Shown piece after piece: positions 7,565-16,061 of a stretch of 64,000 nucleotides of DNA (its first letter is position 1; every line of letters starts with the position of its first letter). The notes beneath the pieces were generated by a model. The model did no database searches and was not told the origin of the DNA. It saw only the letters and a program-made list of their open reading frames with translations. Where the stretch lies: NCBI RefSeq assembly GCF_002250115.1, contig NZ_CP019985.1, positions 2,294,001 to 2,358,000 of the forward strand, given 5' to 3'. The translations under genes were made by a program, and so were the position numbers. The stretch is from Shouchella clausii. Its GTDB lineage: Bacteria; Bacillota; Bacilli; Bacillales; Bacillaceae_D.

Positions 7565-8920
7565 GAGAGCGTAAAATATCTTGTGTAAATAATAAATATT
7601 AGACGGAAAAAGGAAGCCCTTTTCTAGTAGAATTGAGTTACCACACAAAATTCACAGAAAAGAGGACTTCCCTATGACTGATTTTACTACAGATATTGCA
7701 CAAGCTCTAGTTCGGAAAGAGGATTTGAAAGAAGTTTTTCGAACGCATCTAGAAAACGCCGTCAACACCCTTCTAGCCACAGAATTAACGGCTTTTCTGG
7801 ACTATGAGAAATACGATCGTGGTGGATTTGGTTCAGGAAACTCGAGGAATGGCACGTACCCGCGTACGCTTCATACAGAGTTTGGGGATCTTCACCTTTC
7901 CATTCCGAGAGATCGAAATGGGGAGTTTCACCAACAAACGATCTCACCGTATAAGCGATCCAATGACACGCTTGAATCATTCGTCATCCACATGTATCAA
8001 AAAGGAGTCACGACAGGAGAGATCACCGATCTCCTTGAACGCATGTATGGCCATCATTACACGCCACAAACCATTTCGAATATGACCAAAACGATGGAGA
8101 AACAAGTCGAAGCTTTTAAAGCACGAACCCTGGCGAAGCGATATGTCTGTGTCTATTTAGATGCCACCTTTATTGCGATTAAACGAGACACGGTTTCAAA
8201 AGAAGCGGTCTATTTGGCCATTGGTATTCAAGAGGATGGGACGAAAGAAGTGCTGGCGTACACGATCGCACCAACTGAATCGGCTTTGGTCTGGAAAGAA
8301 GTCTTAGAAGATCTTCAGAATCGAGGCGTCGAGGACGTGTTGCTTTTTGTTTCGGATGGGCTTAAAGGAATCGTCGATTCCATTCAAAGTCTCTTTCCTT
8401 CTTCGTCCTATCAATTGTGTTGTGTCCATTTATCACGCAACCTCGCACACAAGGTTCGCGTTTCAGACCGGGCTGAAGTCTGTGGTGATTTTAAGCGAGT
8501 CTACCGCGCGACCAGCAAACAAGAGGGCCAAAAAGCGCTCGATGACTTCGTGACAAAATGGAAAAAAGTCTATCCAAGAGCAACAAAATCACTTGAGGAG
8601 AATCCTTTTATACTCACGTTTTACGACTTCCCTCAAGCCATTTGGCGAAGCATTTATTCCACCAATCTTATTGAATCCTTTAATAAACAGTTAAAGAAGT
8701 ACAGCAAGCGGAAAGAGCAATTTCCAAATGAACCGTCCATTGAGCGGTTCCTCGTTAGTCAGTTTGAACCCTACAATCAAAAATTCTCAACACGTTGTCA
8801 TCTTGGATTTGATTTAGCAAGAGCTGAATTAGTAAGCATGTTTGAACGAAGAAAATAACGAAAGTGGTCTAACTGAACATAGATTAGGGTTTTCATTTAC
8901 ACAAAATTCTTGACGGTCCC
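7565..8920 (+). mobile_element. IS256-family insertion sequence, intact, with 8-bp target duplication
   Basis: The element is 1356 bp. Terminal inverted repeats match at 20 of 26 positions: left GAGAGCGTAAAATATC (7565 on) against the complement of the right end GGGACCGTCAAGAATT, both running into TTGTGTAAAT. The flanking direct repeat TTTTCCGT occurs at 7557-7564 and 8921-8928, the 8-bp size expected for IS256. The single transposase gene is intact, so the insertion looks recent. Confidence 0.92.
7674..8858 (+). CDS. IS256-family (mutator-type) transposase
   Basis: 394 residues, ATG 7674 behind AGAGGA. DDE catalytic residues are visible: Asp in YLDATFIAI, Asp in LFVSDGLKGI and Glu in TNLIESFNKQLKK, the last in the hallmark Mutator/IS256 context. 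The N-terminal region with SGNSRNGTYPRTL is also characteristic. It moves the element by a copy-out, circle-intermediate mechanism in this family. No frameshift or truncation is seen. Confidence 0.95.
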   Translation: MTDFTTDIAQALVRKEDLKEVFRTHLENAVNTLLATELTAFLDYEKYDRGGFGSGNSRNGTYPRTLHTEFGDLHLSIPRDRNGEFHQQTISPYKRSNDTLESFVIHMYQKGVTTGEITDLLERMYGHHYTPQTISNMTKTMEKQVEAFKARTLAKRYVCVYLDATFIAIKRDTVSKEAVYLAIGIQEDGTKEVLAYTIAPTESALVWKEVLEDLQNRGVEDVLLFVSDGLKGIVDSIQSLFPSSSYQLCCVHLSRNLAHKVRVSDRAEVCGDFKRVYRATSKQEGQKALDDFVTKWKKVYPRATKSLEENPFILTFYDFPQAIWRSIYSTNLIESFNKQLKKYSKRKEQFPNEPSIERFLVSQFEPYNQKFSTRCHLGFDLARAELVSMFERRK

Positions 8921-10364
8921 TTTTCCGTACGTTTCTTTAACAAGAAAAATTAAAGGAGTAAATACTTCTTTTAATTATTTAGTCGAAAAATTTGTTGACA
9001 AAGACGGCTTATTCTTATTGGAAAGTTCGCCAGGACATGACCAGTTTTCATACATTGGGTTTGATCCTTTTTTAGAAGTGAAATGTTTTGATGATTATGT
9101 TGAAATTAAAAATTCACTTTCAAAAGACACTACTTTCAAAGAAGGTGATATTTTCGAAATAATTAGGGGTTTGGTTAAAGAGTATAGTAAAAATTCTACT
9201 GGCGAAGATAAATATCAGAATGGCCTCGTTGGATTTTTAACATATGAGTGCGTAAAGTTTATAGAGAAAATAGATTGTAATAATAAGAGAGAATTAAATT
9301 TGCCATTAGCTGTTTTTACTGTCCCCAGAAGTCTAATCATACGTGACCATCACAAAATGGAATATATGTTAGTCCAAAATGTATTTAAAGAAGAAGGATT
9401 AAATACTGATTTAAATGAACTTTTTTACAGAAAGAAAAGGTTATTAGAACAATACACTCAACTATTAAAAGATGGGCAAAAGTATATTACTGAAGAAAAA
9501 GATAAGCTTTTTGTGAATACTAAATTGAACTATCAAGAAAGTATTTCAAAAAAAGAATATATAGAGAAAGTTTCGGAATGTAAGGAGTATATTATAGAGG
9601 GTGATATATTTCAAATTCAGTTATCAAGAAGATTAAAAACGAAGTTCAATCACAGTCCAATTGAATTCTATTTCAAGTTAAAGGAGATTAATCCATCTCC
9701 CTATATGTTTTTTATGAAATTTGAGGATAAATTTTTAATAGGAGCTTCACCTGAATTGTTAGTTAAAGTTGAAAATAGAGAGATGTATCTGTATCCGATA
9801 GCAGGAACTAGAAAGCGGTATTCAACTCGTAAAACAGAAGAAGAGATAATTGACGAATTAAAAAGTGATGAGAAGGAAAGAGCTGAGCATATTATGCTGG
9901 TGGATTTAGCACGTAATGAAATTGGAAGAGTTAGTAAATATGGAACAGTTAAAGTTAAAGAGTTAATGGGAATTGAAAAATACTCTCACGTTATTCATAT
10001 GGTTTCCATAGTTCAGGGTACTCTTCAACACGGAAAAGACGCGATAGACGCTCTAAAGTCTAGCTTTCCTGCAGGAACAGTAACTGGAGCGCCAAAAATT
10101 CGAGCAATGGAAATTATATCGGAGATGGAAAACGTGCAACGGGAGTTTTATTCTGGTGGTATGGTTTTTCATGATTTTACAGGGAATTTAAAATCATCAA
10201 TTATTATTAGATCGGTGTTGATCCAAGATGGGTATGCATATACGCAAGCTGCAGCCGGAGTGGTTTATGACTCTATTCCTGAAAATGAATTTAAAGAGAC
10301 GACTAATAAAATGCAGGCATGTCTACAAGCGCTAGCAGCTTTAGAACAGGAGGGAGTTCAATGA
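8910..10364 (+). CDS. Anthranilate/aminodeoxychorismate synthase component I (IS-truncated 5' end)
   Basis: Chorismate-binding enzyme that aminates chorismate with ammonia from component II. The frame now opens at a TTG inside the IS right end, so the first 19 native codons are replaced by MTVP and no good ribosome site precedes it; expression may be lost or weak. Family motifs: LLESS near residue 38 and NPSPYMFF near 270 (both tied to tryptophan feedback in TrpE), PIAGTRKR near 300, AEHIMLVDLARNEIG, and the C-terminal AGTVTGAPKIRAM and GGMVFHDFTGN. PIAGT has Ala as in anthranilate synthases; E. coli PabB has the Lys of PIKGT. With the TRAP-like leader, this favours anthranilate over aminodeoxychorismate, but the choice is not proven. 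Confidence 0.82.
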   Translation: MTVPFPYVSLTRKIKGVNTSFNYLVEKFVDKDGLFLLESSPGHDQFSYIGFDPFLEVKCFDDYVEIKNSLSKDTTFKEGDIFEIIRGLVKEYSKNSTGEDKYQNGLVGFLTYECVKFIEKIDCNNKRELNLPLAVFTVPRSLIIRDHHKMEYMLVQNVFKEEGLNTDLNELFYRKKRLLEQYTQLLKDGQKYITEEKDKLFVNTKLNYQESISKKEYIEKVSECKEYIIEGDIFQIQLSRRLKTKFNHSPIEFYFKLKEINPSPYMFFMKFEDKFLIGASPELLVKVENREMYLYPIAGTRKRYSTRKTEEEIIDELKSDEKERAEHIMLVDLARNEIGRVSKYGTVKVKELMGIEKYSHVIHMVSIVQGTLQHGKDAIDALKSSFPAGTVTGAPKIRAMEIISEMENVQREFYSGGMVFHDFTGNLKSSIIIRSVLIQDGYAYTQAAAGVVYDSIPENEFKETTNKMQACLQALAALEQEGVQ

Positions 10365-10960
10365 TTGTTGTAGTAGATAATTATGACTCATTCACATATA
10401 ATATCGTAGATTATTTGGGGAAAATTAGTGATTTAAAAATAGTAGTCTCTCGAAATGATGAAATCAGTATAGCGCAACTTTCTTTATTAAATCCTGAGTA
10501 CATTATTATCTCGCCTGGTCCAAAGCGCCCAAAAGATGCAGGGATATCGAAGGACATTATTTCGAGCTTTAAAGGTCGGATCCCCATACTAGGAGTTTGT
10601 CTAGGTCACCAAGCTATAGCTGAAGTATTTGGCAGTGAAATAGTGAAAGCCACTGAGCCCAAACACGGGAAAGTTTCTTTAATAAGACATAACAATGATT
10701 TGTTATTTCAAGGAGTTGCTAACAATTTCAAAGCAACGCGTTATCATTCTTTAGTAATAAATCAAGATAATTTATCAGACAATATCGAGGTATTGGCGTA
10801 TTCAAAAGATGATAATGAAATAATGGCTATTAAGCATAAAGTTTTCCCAATCTATGGGTTACAATTTCATCCAGAATCGATCTATACTTTAGAAGGATTA
10901 AGGCTGATGGATAATTTTTTACGCATTACGAAAAAAAATGCAGCTCCACTGATAAGCTAA
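10361..10960 (+). CDS. Anthranilate/aminodeoxychorismate synthase component II (glutamine amidotransferase)
   Basis: 199 residues from ATG 10361, overlapping the component I stop by ATGA, with AGGAGG upstream. Class I amidotransferase triad: Cys in GVCLGHQ, His and Glu in LQFHPES. The N-terminus VVVDNYDSFTYNIVDYLG is the TrpG/PabA signature. It supplies ammonia from glutamine to component I. Complete and apparently functional, although its expression may depend on the IS-disrupted upstream gene. Confidence 0.92.
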   Translation: MIVVVDNYDSFTYNIVDYLGKISDLKIVVSRNDEISIAQLSLLNPEYIIISPGPKRPKDAGISKDIISSFKGRIPILGVCLGHQAIAEVFGSEIVKATEPKHGKVSLIRHNNDLLFQGVANNFKATRYHSLVINQDNLSDNIEVLAYSKDDNEIMAIKHKVFPIYGLQFHPESIYTLEGLRLMDNFLRITKKNAAPLIS

Positions 10961-10992
10961 TAACCTTTCATGTATTAAAAGGGGGTTTTTTA

Positions 10993-12261
10993 ATGAATCC
11001 GAACCAAGACTATTATATTTATACGAAAAATCATTGTGATCTCAGAAGTAAGCATAAAAAGGTATTGATTACTACTTTTAGCCGAAGCAGTTTGGGACAT
11101 ATGATGAGGGCTATTGCAATAGGATTAGAATTACAAAAAAGAAGCCACGATGTTTTATTAGCGTGTGCTGAGGAAACCTTGTACTTGCCAAAGTCATACG
11201 GTTTAAATTGTGTTAAGGTACATGAATTAGAGCCAATGCCTTTGTGGTCAAAAATGAACAGAGAAGTGGATCTTTCGGAAATTACCAAGAAGAGGTTGGC
11301 CAGCAAAAATTATATTGAAAAGTGTATGATAGATGATACAACACTTATAAATCAATTCAAACCAGATGTTGTATTGCATGATATGCGAATAACATCTGGA
11401 GTATCGGCTAAGCTTGCTAACATTCCATCTATTTCATTAAATAATATAAAGTTATTCAATTTCCCTCTTTCAACGGTAATTCCTTTAGTAATAGACCAAA
11501 TGAAAGTTATGGGAATAAGCGAATCGGCTATAAAACATATTTTTGGTGATGTAGTAGTGATCCCTGATTTTTCAAATTTTGAACCAATGTGTCATATTCC
11601 GAAGGGCATAATGGAAATTATAAATGAATCTGTAAAAGAAATTTACTATTGTGGACCTTTAATGACGATATACCCATCTCAATTACCTAAGAAAAAGATA
11701 TTAAAAAAGAATTTAACAAGCAATTCTGATGCCCCGCTTGTATATATTACCTTTGGAGGATCGCCCTCAGGAAAAGAATATTTAATATCTGTTCTAAAGG
11801 GTTTGGCAAAGATCAGCGCTAATATTGTAGTTTCCACAGGTAATAATATACCAATTAATGATATTAAAGAAGTTGTTTCGGAAATAAAGTCTCTCAATAC
11901 TAACGTTAGTGTTAAAGTTGCTCAACATTTCGAAAATAGTATAGAAATTATGAAGTCTGCAGATTTGGCAATTACCCATGGTGGGCATGGAACTCTTATG
12001 GAAGGAATCTTCAGTGGGACCCCGCAAATAATCATTCCCCACAACAACGAACAGCTAGATAATGCTAAACGGTGTTTAAAAATGAATGTAGGAGAAATTT
12101 TAGAGAAGGATAACGTTCAGATCACTATTCAGAAAATGGTTGAACGTATGTTAGCTGATAAAAAAATTCAGAATGCTTGCGAAGAAGTTTCTAGCAAAAT
12201 GGCGCATTTTAAAGGTACAGAGAACCTTGCAAATTTTATTGAAAATCGACTAACTTATTAA
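10993..12261 (+). CDS. GT1-family (UGT/MGT-like) glycosyltransferase
   Basis: 422 residues, AAGGGGG ahead of ATG 10993. The N-terminal Rossmann domain opens VLITTFSRSSLGHMMRAIAIG, and the C-terminal nucleotide-sugar domain has YITFGGSPSG and the donor-binding loop THGGHGTLMEGIFSGTP, followed by PHNNEQLDNAKR, as in the macrolide and flavonoid glycosyltransferases of GT1. Such enzymes attach a sugar from an NDP-sugar to a small hydrophobic acceptor. Position right after the amination genes suggests an aromatic acceptor; the acceptor is inferred. Confidence 0.85.
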   Translation: MNPNQDYYIYTKNHCDLRSKHKKVLITTFSRSSLGHMMRAIAIGLELQKRSHDVLLACAEETLYLPKSYGLNCVKVHELEPMPLWSKMNREVDLSEITKKRLASKNYIEKCMIDDTTLINQFKPDVVLHDMRITSGVSAKLANIPSISLNNIKLFNFPLSTVIPLVIDQMKVMGISESAIKHIFGDVVVIPDFSNFEPMCHIPKGIMEIINESVKEIYYCGPLMTIYPSQLPKKKILKKNLTSNSDAPLVYITFGGSPSGKEYLISVLKGLAKISANIVVSTGNNIPINDIKEVVSEIKSLNTNVSVKVAQHFENSIEIMKSADLAITHGGHGTLMEGIFSGTPQIIIPHNNEQLDNAKRCLKMNVGEILEKDNVQITIQKMVERMLADKKIQNACEEVSSKMAHFKGTENLANFIENRLTY

Positions 12262-12274
12262 GGGGGAGTAAAAA

Positions 12275-13294
12275 ATGATTAGCGTTATAATACCTACTTT
12301 TAACAAAGCAGAGTATTTAGAGTTAACCCTTGCATCATTCGTGAATCAGACATGTAAAGATTATGAATTAATAGTTGTCGATGATGGTAGTGAAGATAAC
12401 ACGAAAATAGTAGTCAACGATTATATGGATATTATTAATATAAAATATTTTTTTCAAAACAATAAGGGAAGGGCTAGTGCCAGAAACACTGGTATTCTTC
12501 AATCATCTGGTACATTGATAATATTTAACGATGACGATAGAATCGTAAGCCCTTTTTTTATTGAAGAACATAAAAAGAAACATAAAAATAACAGTAATTT
12601 GATTTTAATAGGTTGGAAATATAATGTCCTTTCAATATGGAAGCCAGACGAACTCCCCTTACTGAAAAGTAGCCTAAGAAAAATGTTTCCTAATTTAGAA
12701 CATCATAATAAAATTAAATTGCTCTTACATCCAAAAGACATAATAGATAATTTTTCCGAAAGCATAAAACCTTTTATTGTAGGAGAAGAACCTGATAATC
12801 ATATTGATATAATTAAAGCTTACTCTGAAAGTCTAGATAATTTTAATTTTCCTTGGGTTCTTGGGACCACGGGAAACTTATCTGTTGCGAAACAAAAAAT
12901 AGAAAAAGTAGGATTATTTGATGAGAATTATAAGGGATGGGGTGTGGAGGACACTGATTTTTGCTATAGATTATATAATGAAGGTGGTGTGTTCCGTGTA
13001 GATAAAGGGGCAAGCAATTATCATCAAATTCATCCAATTGGTCAAAAAAGAAGTCCTAAAGATCATTTAAGCATTGAGAGAAAGAGAACGCTAAACAAGA
13101 ATTATTTTTATTTTTGCAATAAATTTCAAGACTTGCATGTTTATTTGGCTTGGCGTTCCTTCTTTAGTGAGAATATGAATTTGAAAAAGGCAAATGAAAT
13201 TATTAATCAAAACAATAAAAGTGTTAAAGAAGAGCTAAAAAACTTATACGAATGTTTGATAAAAAATGAGATGAAGGGAAATATTTATAAGTAA
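12275..13294 (+). CDS. GT2-family glycosyltransferase with C-terminal galactosyltransferase-like region
   Basis: 339 residues, AGGGGGAG ahead of the ATG. The N-terminal GT-A fold shows SVIIPTFNKAEYL, LIVVDDGSEDNT and the metal-binding FNDDDR (a D-x-D variant). The later GWGVEDTDFCYRLYNEGG is the conserved motif of the GT7-C/galactosyltransferase-like module that often follows GT2 domains. It would add a second sugar or another acceptor. It lies 13 bp after the GT1 gene, so they are probably co-transcribed. Confidence 0.85.
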   Translation: MISVIIPTFNKAEYLELTLASFVNQTCKDYELIVVDDGSEDNTKIVVNDYMDIINIKYFFQNNKGRASARNTGILQSSGTLIIFNDDDRIVSPFFIEEHKKKHKNNSNLILIGWKYNVLSIWKPDELPLLKSSLRKMFPNLEHHNKIKLLLHPKDIIDNFSESIKPFIVGEEPDNHIDIIKAYSESLDNFNFPWVLGTTGNLSVAKQKIEKVGLFDENYKGWGVEDTDFCYRLYNEGGVFRVDKGASNYHQIHPIGQKRSPKDHLSIERKRTLNKNYFYFCNKFQDLHVYLAWRSFFSENMNLKKANEIINQNNKSVKEELKNLYECLIKNEMKGNIYK

Positions 13295-13450
13295 GAATCT
13301 GCAATTGTCTTTTAGTATTATAAAATAGAATAGTGGATGGATATGGTATTAAAATATAGTGAATACCTCTCGAAAAGTGATACTTTTATATTTATGAAAG
13401 AATAATAGAAATGCTGAGGAGATATGAGATAGTATGAAAGAGATGGTTGA

Positions 13451-14671
13451 ATGAAAAAAATTATACATACCTATTATCTGCAATATAAACAATTAGTGAA
13501 AATAGGTGGTTATTCAATACTATTAGTAACAATTGTGCTTACTGGTTTAGTTTTTTCACTAACACAACCCTTCTTATCTATATTTGCTGTGGAAGTAGTT
13601 GGAATGACCCCAACACAATTAGGAATTTATATGAGTTTAACTGCTATTTTTGGGGTTATAATCAGTACTTTAATTGCAAAAGTATCAGATGGAAAAGTTA
13701 CTAGGAAATTAATTATAATAATAGTTAGCCTAGCTGGAGTTATCGGATATACTATTTTTGCTTTTTCGAGACATTATGTTGTTTTATTGGTTTCTGCCAT
13801 TAGTTTTCTTGCAGTAGTTTCTTCAGGTTTTCCCCAATTATTTGCGCTGGCCAGAGAAACAGTAGTAAATGAAGGCAGCACAGAAAAAGAGTTGGCGATT
13901 AGTAATTTGAGAATGTTTTTTTCTCTAGCATGGGTAGTAGGGCCTGTTATTGGCGCATTAATTTTGAGGGGGATGGGGTATCAGGGGCTTTTTTTAATTG
14001 CTGCACTTATTTACCTAACTATAATAGTTCTGTTAGCTCTATATCCAAAACAGAGGCAACTAGGACCAATAAAAGTAACCACTAGTTCTTCTAGTTCAAA
14101 CCCCCACGTCAGCAATTTTAGTTTGAAAATTATAACGGTTTCTTTTGTCCTGTTAATGACGAGCTCTTCTATTTCAATGATAAATACTCCCTTGTTTATA
14201 ATAGACACACTATCTGAAGAGAACTCAACCGTAGGGATACTGTTTAGTATTTCTGCAGCACTCGAAATACCATTTATGATTCTACTTGGACTTAAAACTA
14301 CACTATCGAATAAGTCAAATATATTGTTATTAGGGACACTAACTTATTCTATTTACTTTCTCGGCTTATTTCTATCTAATTATATATGGCAAATATTAAT
14401 TCTACAATTATTTGGAGCATTTTCAACTGCTGTTATTATGGCAAATGGAATGATATATTTTCAAGATTTATTGCCAGATAAACCTGGAACAGTAACTACG
14501 TTATTTTCAAATACAAACAAGTTAGGTGGCATGCTAGCAGGATTTATAACAGGAACGGTAGCCGATTTTTTAAACTATAGATCTGTTTTTATAGCTTGTT
14601 TAATTATGACAACCATATCGGGAATGCTGATTTTCTTTGTATCAAAAATACAAAAGAAGAAAGTAAGTTAA
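13451..14671 (+). CDS. MFS efflux transporter of the SetA (sugar efflux) type
   Basis: 406 residues with 12 hydrophobic segments. The order of motifs follows SetA/SetB sugar-efflux pumps: FSLTQPFLSIFAVEVVGMTP in helix 1, AKVSDGKVTRK in the 2-3 loop, FPQLFALARETV and FFSLAWVVGPVIGALI. SetA proteins export sugars and glycosides such as IPTG and lactose analogues, so export of the glycoside made by the preceding genes is a reasonable inference. A 156-bp gap separates it from the GT2 gene, and its ribosome site is weak. Confidence 0.82.
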   Translation: MKKIIHTYYLQYKQLVKIGGYSILLVTIVLTGLVFSLTQPFLSIFAVEVVGMTPTQLGIYMSLTAIFGVIISTLIAKVSDGKVTRKLIIIIVSLAGVIGYTIFAFSRHYVVLLVSAISFLAVVSSGFPQLFALARETVVNEGSTEKELAISNLRMFFSLAWVVGPVIGALILRGMGYQGLFLIAALIYLTIIVLLALYPKQRQLGPIKVTTSSSSSNPHVSNFSLKIITVSFVLLMTSSSISMINTPLFIIDTLSEENSTVGILFSISAALEIPFMILLGLKTTLSNKSNILLLGTLTYSIYFLGLFLSNYIWQILILQLFGAFSTAVIMANGMIYFQDLLPDKPGTVTTLFSNTNKLGGMLAGFITGTVADFLNYRSVFIACLIMTTISGMLIFFVSKIQKKKVS

Positions 14672-14714
14672 AATGTCTGAATAAAACACGGATTTTCACA
14701 AAAAAACCATAGAG

Positions 14715-14759
14715 AAACTGCTTAGATGGAGACCAGAGGGTTCATGAGCAGTTTTCTTG
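14715..14759 (+). terminator. Possible terminator of the island operon
   Basis: AAACTGCT (14715-14722) and AGCAGTTT (14747-14754) form an 8-bp stem with a long 24-nt loop and a short T-run. A second inverted repeat, AGACAAACG/CGTTTGTCT (14793-14823), follows without a T-run and sits against the right 95-bp repeat. Confidence 0.45.
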
Positions 14760-14830
14760 CGCATAAAACGACAATTTCAAAGCATATAACCGAGACAAAC
14801 GACGATGTGTGCGGCGTTTGTCTACAGTCT

Positions 14831-14925
14831 AAAGAGGCAGACGCCTCTTTTTTGTTTTTGCTAAAATGAATGGCGCTTTTTCTGTTTATGCCAGTAAACG
14901 TACATAGCAAGTGGCCACCATAAAA
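14831..14925. repeat. Right copy of 95-bp perfect direct repeat
   Basis: Identical to 6878-6972. Here the repeat forms the natural 3' end of the intact membrane protein gene (stop at 14861-14863) and its terminator hairpin GAGGC-AGAC-GCCTC. The identity ends exactly at 14925/14926, inside the gene. Confidence 0.95.
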
Positions 14926-15634
14926 CGGCAAAAATCACAAACACAGCCCAAGGAGTAAGTGGTGTTGTCAACGCATTGACGGCTACGAAAAACACAATGA
15001 GCAAGGCAGAGCCAGCCAGTGAGAAGGCCAATGGTTTTTTGTAGAGAGCAATGGACATCGGCCACCAAATAAGAACAAAAATTGGGTAAATGGCCCAAAT
15101 GGTTGCAGGTGTGGTAATCCAATTCACAGCAATGAAAAAAACAGATGAAAGGATCGTTCCCAGGACCCCGTAAGCGAGCGGGCGGCGGGCAACACCTATA
15201 GACAAAGGCCACCATAGGAGGACGAATGCCGGAAAAATAGCCCAAGGAAAGCCGGTTTCCCAAAACATGTTAAGGAGAATGTAATATAAGATCATTGAAC
15301 TTGACGCAATGCCAGCGAAAAAGAGCGAGCGGCTCGCCTGGCCAAAAAAGGCGGAAAGGGGCCACCATAATAATGGGAAACAAATATATAAGATCCAAGG
15401 ATAATCGGGCGTTTGTATCCAATTGACAAGACTTAAGTAAACGATGAATGCAGCCGCCATCGTGGAGGCATAAAGCTTATAGCTAAGTTTTCTATCTAAC
15501 ATAATGCTGAGCGAGCTTAATAACAGTAGTCCGGCTGGATACAGGGCCCACCAATCTCCAGGTGTGGTCAAGAAATTAATAAGAAACAGAACGCCCATAA
15601 ACACATGAGCCGCCAAATTAAATAGAACGATCAT
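14861..15634 (-). CDS. Membrane protein built of tandem two-helix repeats
   Basis: 257 residues from ATG 15634, with AAAGGCGGA upstream and an ATGA overlap with the preceding gene's stop. A unit of about 50 residues recurs five times, each ending in a variant of WAIYPIFVLIWWPMSIALYKK: WWALYPAGLLLLSS, WILYICFPLLWWPLSAFF, WAIFPAFVLLWWPLSIGV, WAIYPIFVLIWWPMSIAL and WAVFVIFAVLWWPLAMYV. Each unit looks like two membrane helices, giving about ten helices. No transport or enzyme motif was recognised. It is the third gene of a PadR operon and its 3' end is the site where the island sits. Confidence 0.75.
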   Translation of the reverse strand: MIVLFNLAAHVFMGVLFLINFLTTPGDWWALYPAGLLLLSSLSIMLDRKLSYKLYASTMAAAFIVYLSLVNWIQTPDYPWILYICFPLLWWPLSAFFGQASRSLFFAGIASSSMILYYILLNMFWETGFPWAIFPAFVLLWWPLSIGVARRPLAYGVLGTILSSVFFIAVNWITTPATIWAIYPIFVLIWWPMSIALYKKPLAFSLAGSALLIVFFVAVNALTTPLTPWAVFVIFAVLWWPLAMYVYWHKQKKRHSF

Positions 15635-16059
15635 TGGTGTCCGCCTTTCTGTTTGCGCCAGTGGAAAAAGAGTGAAAGCGGCCACCACAACACGGCAAAC
15701 ATAGGGTAAACGAACCAGATAACAGTAGGAGTGTAGTAAAAATTAATGAAAGCGAACAGTGCAATAACCAAGGCGCTTCCCCACAAAGAGAATTCAAGAT
15801 TTAAGCGCGCTCGCGACTTTTTTAGCCAATGTGGAGCCGCTTTGCTTTCTTCGTCCTGAAAGGCTTGCTTGATTTCGGAAATGTCGCCAAACTCCACAAT
15901 CGCTTTATTGATGGCGTCTTCTTGTGATTTTCCTTCCCGAATGAGGTCGTCGACTTTTTCTTCTAGATTTTCGACAATTTCTTCTTTCATTAACAAAGTT
16001 TCCTCGTTTTCCGGCACATCGCGGAATAAATGGTCAACGTGGTTGCGGATTGTTTTCAT
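15631..16059 (-). CDS. HAAS/permease-prefix-domain membrane protein
   Basis: 142 residues. The N-terminal 75 residues (HLFRDVPENEET, EEIVENLEEKVDDLI, GKSQEDAINKAIVEFGDI) match the helical HAAS/DUF1700 domain found next to PadR regulators in Bacillaceae. Two membrane helices follow, the second ending VLWWPLSLFFHWRKQK, the same motif that is repeated in the next gene. Start ATG 16059 lies 2 nt after the padR stop, with GAAGGGAG upstream. Probably a partner or sensor of the repeat protein. Confidence 0.75.
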   Translation of the reverse strand: MKTIRNHVDHLFRDVPENEETLLMKEEIVENLEEKVDDLIREGKSQEDAINKAIVEFGDISEIKQAFQDEESKAAPHWLKKSRARLNLEFSLWGSALVIALFAFINFYYTPTVIWFVYPMFAVLWWPLSLFFHWRKQKGGHQ

Positions 16060-16061
16060 AA

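Larger units (their letters stand above)
6973..14830. mobile_element. AT-rich genomic island (chorismate-derived glycoside cluster)
   Basis: About 7.86 kb lies between the two 95-bp repeats. It is visibly more AT-rich than its neighbours and uses A/T-ending codons throughout. It holds an attenuator leader, a chorismate-amination gene pair, two glycosyltransferases and a SetA-like exporter, plus an IS256-family element. No integrase or resolvase is inside, so the means of entry is not visible; recombination between duplicated chromosomal ends or a lost integrase are both possible. One copy of the repeat plus this segment would be the excisable unit. Confidence 0.75.

Noticed and set aside
7804-8553. 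Several frames of 68-93 codons inside the IS256 transposase gene
   Set aside because: They overlap a strongly supported transposase on other frames and lack ribosome sites.
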